From assembly GCA_030425615.1 (NCBI GenBank), contig JAUIAI010000272.1, forward strand, positions 1-5,114: DNA of 5,114 nucleotides, given 5' to 3'. The DNA is from Gammaproteobacteria bacterium (GTDB taxonomy: Bacteria > Pseudomonadota > Gammaproteobacteria > Burkholderiales > Burkholderiaceae_E). The notes below the pieces were generated by a model. That model had not been told where the DNA came from and did not search any database. It saw only the letters and a list, made by a program, of their open reading frames with translations. A program made the position numbers and the translations under genes. Each line of letters starts with the position of its first letter. The first letter of the stretch is position 1. Positions 3,370-5,114 of this stretch are shown piece after piece.

Positions 3370-5114
3370 ATGACGCGGCTCGCGCTGATGGTCGACCTCG
3401 AGCGCTGCATCGGATGCAAGAGTTGCGAGGCCGCGTGCAAGGCCGAGCACGGACTGGGCCCCGGCGAGCAGCGCAACCGTGTCGTCTGGCTGGGCGACAC
3501 CGAACAGCACGGTCTCGACTTCCTCACCCTCTCCTGTCAGCACTGTGAACGGCCGGCCTGTCTGCGCGCCTGTCCGGTGGTGCCCAAGGCGATCGAGAAA
3601 GATCCCGTGACCGGCGTCGTCAGCGTGGTGGAATCGCGCTGCACGGGTTGCGGCGAATGCGTGATCGCCTGTCCGTACGGCGCGATGGGCTACGACTCGA
3701 ACGACCACCACGCGGTCAAGTGCGACCTGTGCGCCGAGCGCCGTAGCGAAGGGCGACGACCCGCCTGTGCGACGGTGTGTCCCGGTGAGGCCATCCGCTT
3801 CGGCACCCGCGAGGATCATCTGCGCGCGATCGCGGACGAAGGCCGGGCCACGCTCGACCACGATGCCTTCCTGCTCGGTCCCGCCAACCTGTTCCTGGAA
3901 AGAACGCGGCCCCGCCCGGAGACGTCCCAGCCCGCGCCGGCATCCGTTGCCACCGTGCACGACGGCTCAGCGCACGGCGACGGGCCTTCCGCCGCATCGC
4001 TCCGGATCACGGAGGGCCACCGTCCGCGGGTCGTCGACGACCCTGCCCGAAAGACCCTCATCCCGTCGGAAGCCATTCGCTTCCCCTATCGCGCGGCCCG
4101 GCGGGAACGCCAGCCCGACGCGGTCGTCCCCGGCGGATGCAACATCTGTTTCAACTGCTGCCCCACCGAATATCACCTGCGCGAGGGCAAGGTGGTCCGC
4201 GTCACGGGCAACGAGGCAGACCCGCTCTGGAAGGGCAAGGTGTGCCCGAAGTCGCAGTTCCTGCTCCAGCTGTACAACAGCGAGGAGCGCCTGACCCGAC
4301 CGCTGAAGCGGGTCGGCAAGCGCGGCGAGGGGCGTTTCGAGCCCATTTCGTGGGAACAGGCGCTCGATGAGATCGCGGCGAAACTGACGGCGCTTCGAGA
4401 CGAATACGGGCCGGAGACACTCGGGCTGTTCGCGGGGACCCGGACCGGGACGCTGACCCGACGCGGATACATCCTGATGTTCCAGCAGCTCTGGGGCACA
4501 CCGAACTACAGCGACACCGAGGCATTCTGCTCGGAGGCCAAGCGCGTGGCCTACATGCTCACCCAGGGCGCCAACGGCAGCGGCAACAGCTACACGCCCA
4601 CCGACATCGGAACCGCGCAGCTCTACGTCTACTTCGGCGACAACCAGGCCGAGTCGCGCCCGGTTCATTTCGGCATGGTCAACGACTGGCGGCTGCGCAA
4701 CGGTGCGCGCATGATCGTCGTCGATCCGCGCCTGACCGTGACGGCGAGCAAGGCCGATCTCTGGCTCCCCATCCGCACCGGTACGGACTGGGCGCTGGCA
4801 CTGGCACTTGCCCACCATCTCTTCACCACGGACCAGCACGACGCGCTGTTCTGCGAGCAATGGGTCCAGGGTTGGGAGCGCTGGCGCGACTTCCTTTTCG
4901 CACGGGGCTATACGCCCGAGTGGGCCGCCGGCGTGACCAGCCTGCCCGCTGAACGCATCCGCGCCCTGGGTGACGAAATCGCCCGGGCCGACGGCTGCGT
5001 GATCTTCGGGGGCCGCGGGCTGAATCAGCACGTGAACGGCGCGCAGACGAATCGGGCGCTGATGTTCCTGGCGGCGATCACCGGCAACTGGGGACGCAAG
5101 GGCGGCACGTTCCA
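3370..5114 (+). CDS. Fused four-cluster ferredoxin and molybdopterin oxidoreductase catalytic subunit (3' end outside window)
   Basis: One uninterrupted frame (581 codons visible) joins two normally separate subunits of a DMSO reductase-superfamily enzyme. Residues 1-177 are a DmsB/PsrB/NrfC-type ferredoxin with all 16 cluster cysteines: 13/16/19/23, 56/59/64/68, 91/94/97/101 and 118/121/133/137. Residues ~178-235 are a Pro/Ala/His-rich linker. From ~250 the catalytic subunit begins with the [4Fe-4S] site Cys257/260/264/292 (CxxCxxxC-x27-C), then the molybdopterin domain with GTPN, YFGDNQAESRP, VVDPR and GRGLNQHVNG. Cys387, in TEAFCSEAK after GTPN, occupies the place of the Mo-ligand cysteine of polysulfide/thiosulfate reductases. 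The N-terminus (MTRLALMVDLERC) has no Tat signal, so a cytoplasmic location is inferred. The C-terminal half, including the dinucleotide-binding domain, lies beyond the window. It follows the cytochrome-like gene and is probably co-transcribed with it. The substrate (sulfite, polysulfide, thiosulfate or other) cannot be assigned. Confidence 0.93.
   Translation, partial: MTRLALMVDLERCIGCKSCEAACKAEHGLGPGEQRNRVVWLGDTEQHGLDFLTLSCQHCERPACLRACPVVPKAIEKDPVTGVVSVVESRCTGCGECVIACPYGAMGYDSNDHHAVKCDLCAERRSEGRRPACATVCPGEAIRFGTREDHLRAIADEGRATLDHDAFLLGPANLFLERTRPRPETSQPAPASVATVHDGSAHGDGPSAASLRITEGHRPRVVDDPARKTLIPSEAIRFPYRAARRERQPDAVVPGGCNICFNCCPTEYHLREGKVVRVTGNEADPLWKGKVCPKSQFLLQLYNSEERLTRPLKRVGKRGEGRFEPISWEQALDEIAAKLTALRDEYGPETLGLFAGTRTGTLTRRGYILMFQQLWGTPNYSDTEAFCSEAKRVAYMLTQGANGSGNSYTPTDIGTAQLYVYFGDNQAESRPVHFGMVNDWRLRNGARMIVVDPRLTVTASKADLWLPIRTGTDWALALALAHHLFTTDQHDALFCEQWVQGWERWRDFLFARGYTPEWAAGVTSLPAERIRALGDEIARADGCVIFGGRGLNQHVNGAQTNRALMFLAAITGNWGRKGGTF

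Noticed and set aside
3159..3548. Plus-strand frame across the end of the cytochrome gene and the start of the fused gene, including an ATG at 3309 overlapping the cytochrome stop
   Set aside because: Out of frame with both genes. The ribosome binding site at 3358-3361 and the ferredoxin motif identify ATG 3370 as the real start.
2353..3960. Long open frame on the minus strand (535 codons) opposite the cytochrome and ferredoxin genes
   Set aside because: It spans two unrelated plus-strand genes and their intergenic gaps, and its product is low-complexity (RR, EQQ, GG runs). It is a shadow.
3967..5031. Minus-strand frame of 354 codons opposite the molybdopterin domain
   Set aside because: The plus strand carries all cluster and cofactor motifs; this reading has none.

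Overview
The window looks like chromosomal DNA from a high-GC bacterium (roughly two thirds G+C by eye), most likely a proteobacterium. That guess rests on the type of chemoreceptor, the two lipoprotein signals and the composition of the redox operon. No marker gene here fixes the genus.

Layout. Positions 1-152 are a confused edge: the 5' end of a lipoprotein gene runs rightward (from 45), and what may be the 5' end of a LysE-type exporter gene runs leftward (from 152). The two meet head-on at about 108-116, which suggests a rearrangement or chimeric join. Positions 149-769 (minus) hold a LEA14-like (LEA_2/WHy) lipoprotein gene. Its 3' end has been scrambled by a 58-bp insertion made of an inverted copy and a direct copy of the gene's own sequence. 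Removing those 58 bp restores a normal C-terminus with a stop at 175-177. Positions 770-946 are a divergent intergenic region with only weak promoter candidates. Positions 971-2398 (plus) encode a methyl-accepting chemotaxis protein with a six-helix, histidine-containing membrane sensor and no periplasmic domain. A 116-bp gap, beginning with a 17-bp tandem repeat that overlaps the chemoreceptor stop codon, leads to a two-gene redox operon. Its first gene (2515-3312) encodes a five-helix, di-haem cytochrome b-like membrane protein. Its second gene (3370 to beyond the window end) is a single open frame that fuses a four-cluster ferredoxin subunit to a molybdopterin oxidoreductase catalytic subunit.

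How they work together. The last two genes probably form one membrane-bound oxidoreductase of the DMSO reductase superfamily. Electrons would pass between the molybdenum cofactor, five predicted [4Fe-4S] clusters on the same polypeptide, two b haems and the quinone pool. With no Tat signal on the fused protein, the catalytic part should face the cytoplasm, as in SoeABC-type sulfite dehydrogenases. The substrate cannot be told from this sequence. The adjacent chemoreceptor could report on a related redox or energy signal, but that link rests only on proximity.

The most notable points are the beta-alpha fusion paired with a cytochrome b-like (not NrfD/DmsC-like) anchor, and the snap-back duplication that breaks the LEA14-like gene. 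The latter may be a real mutation or an amplification/assembly artefact.
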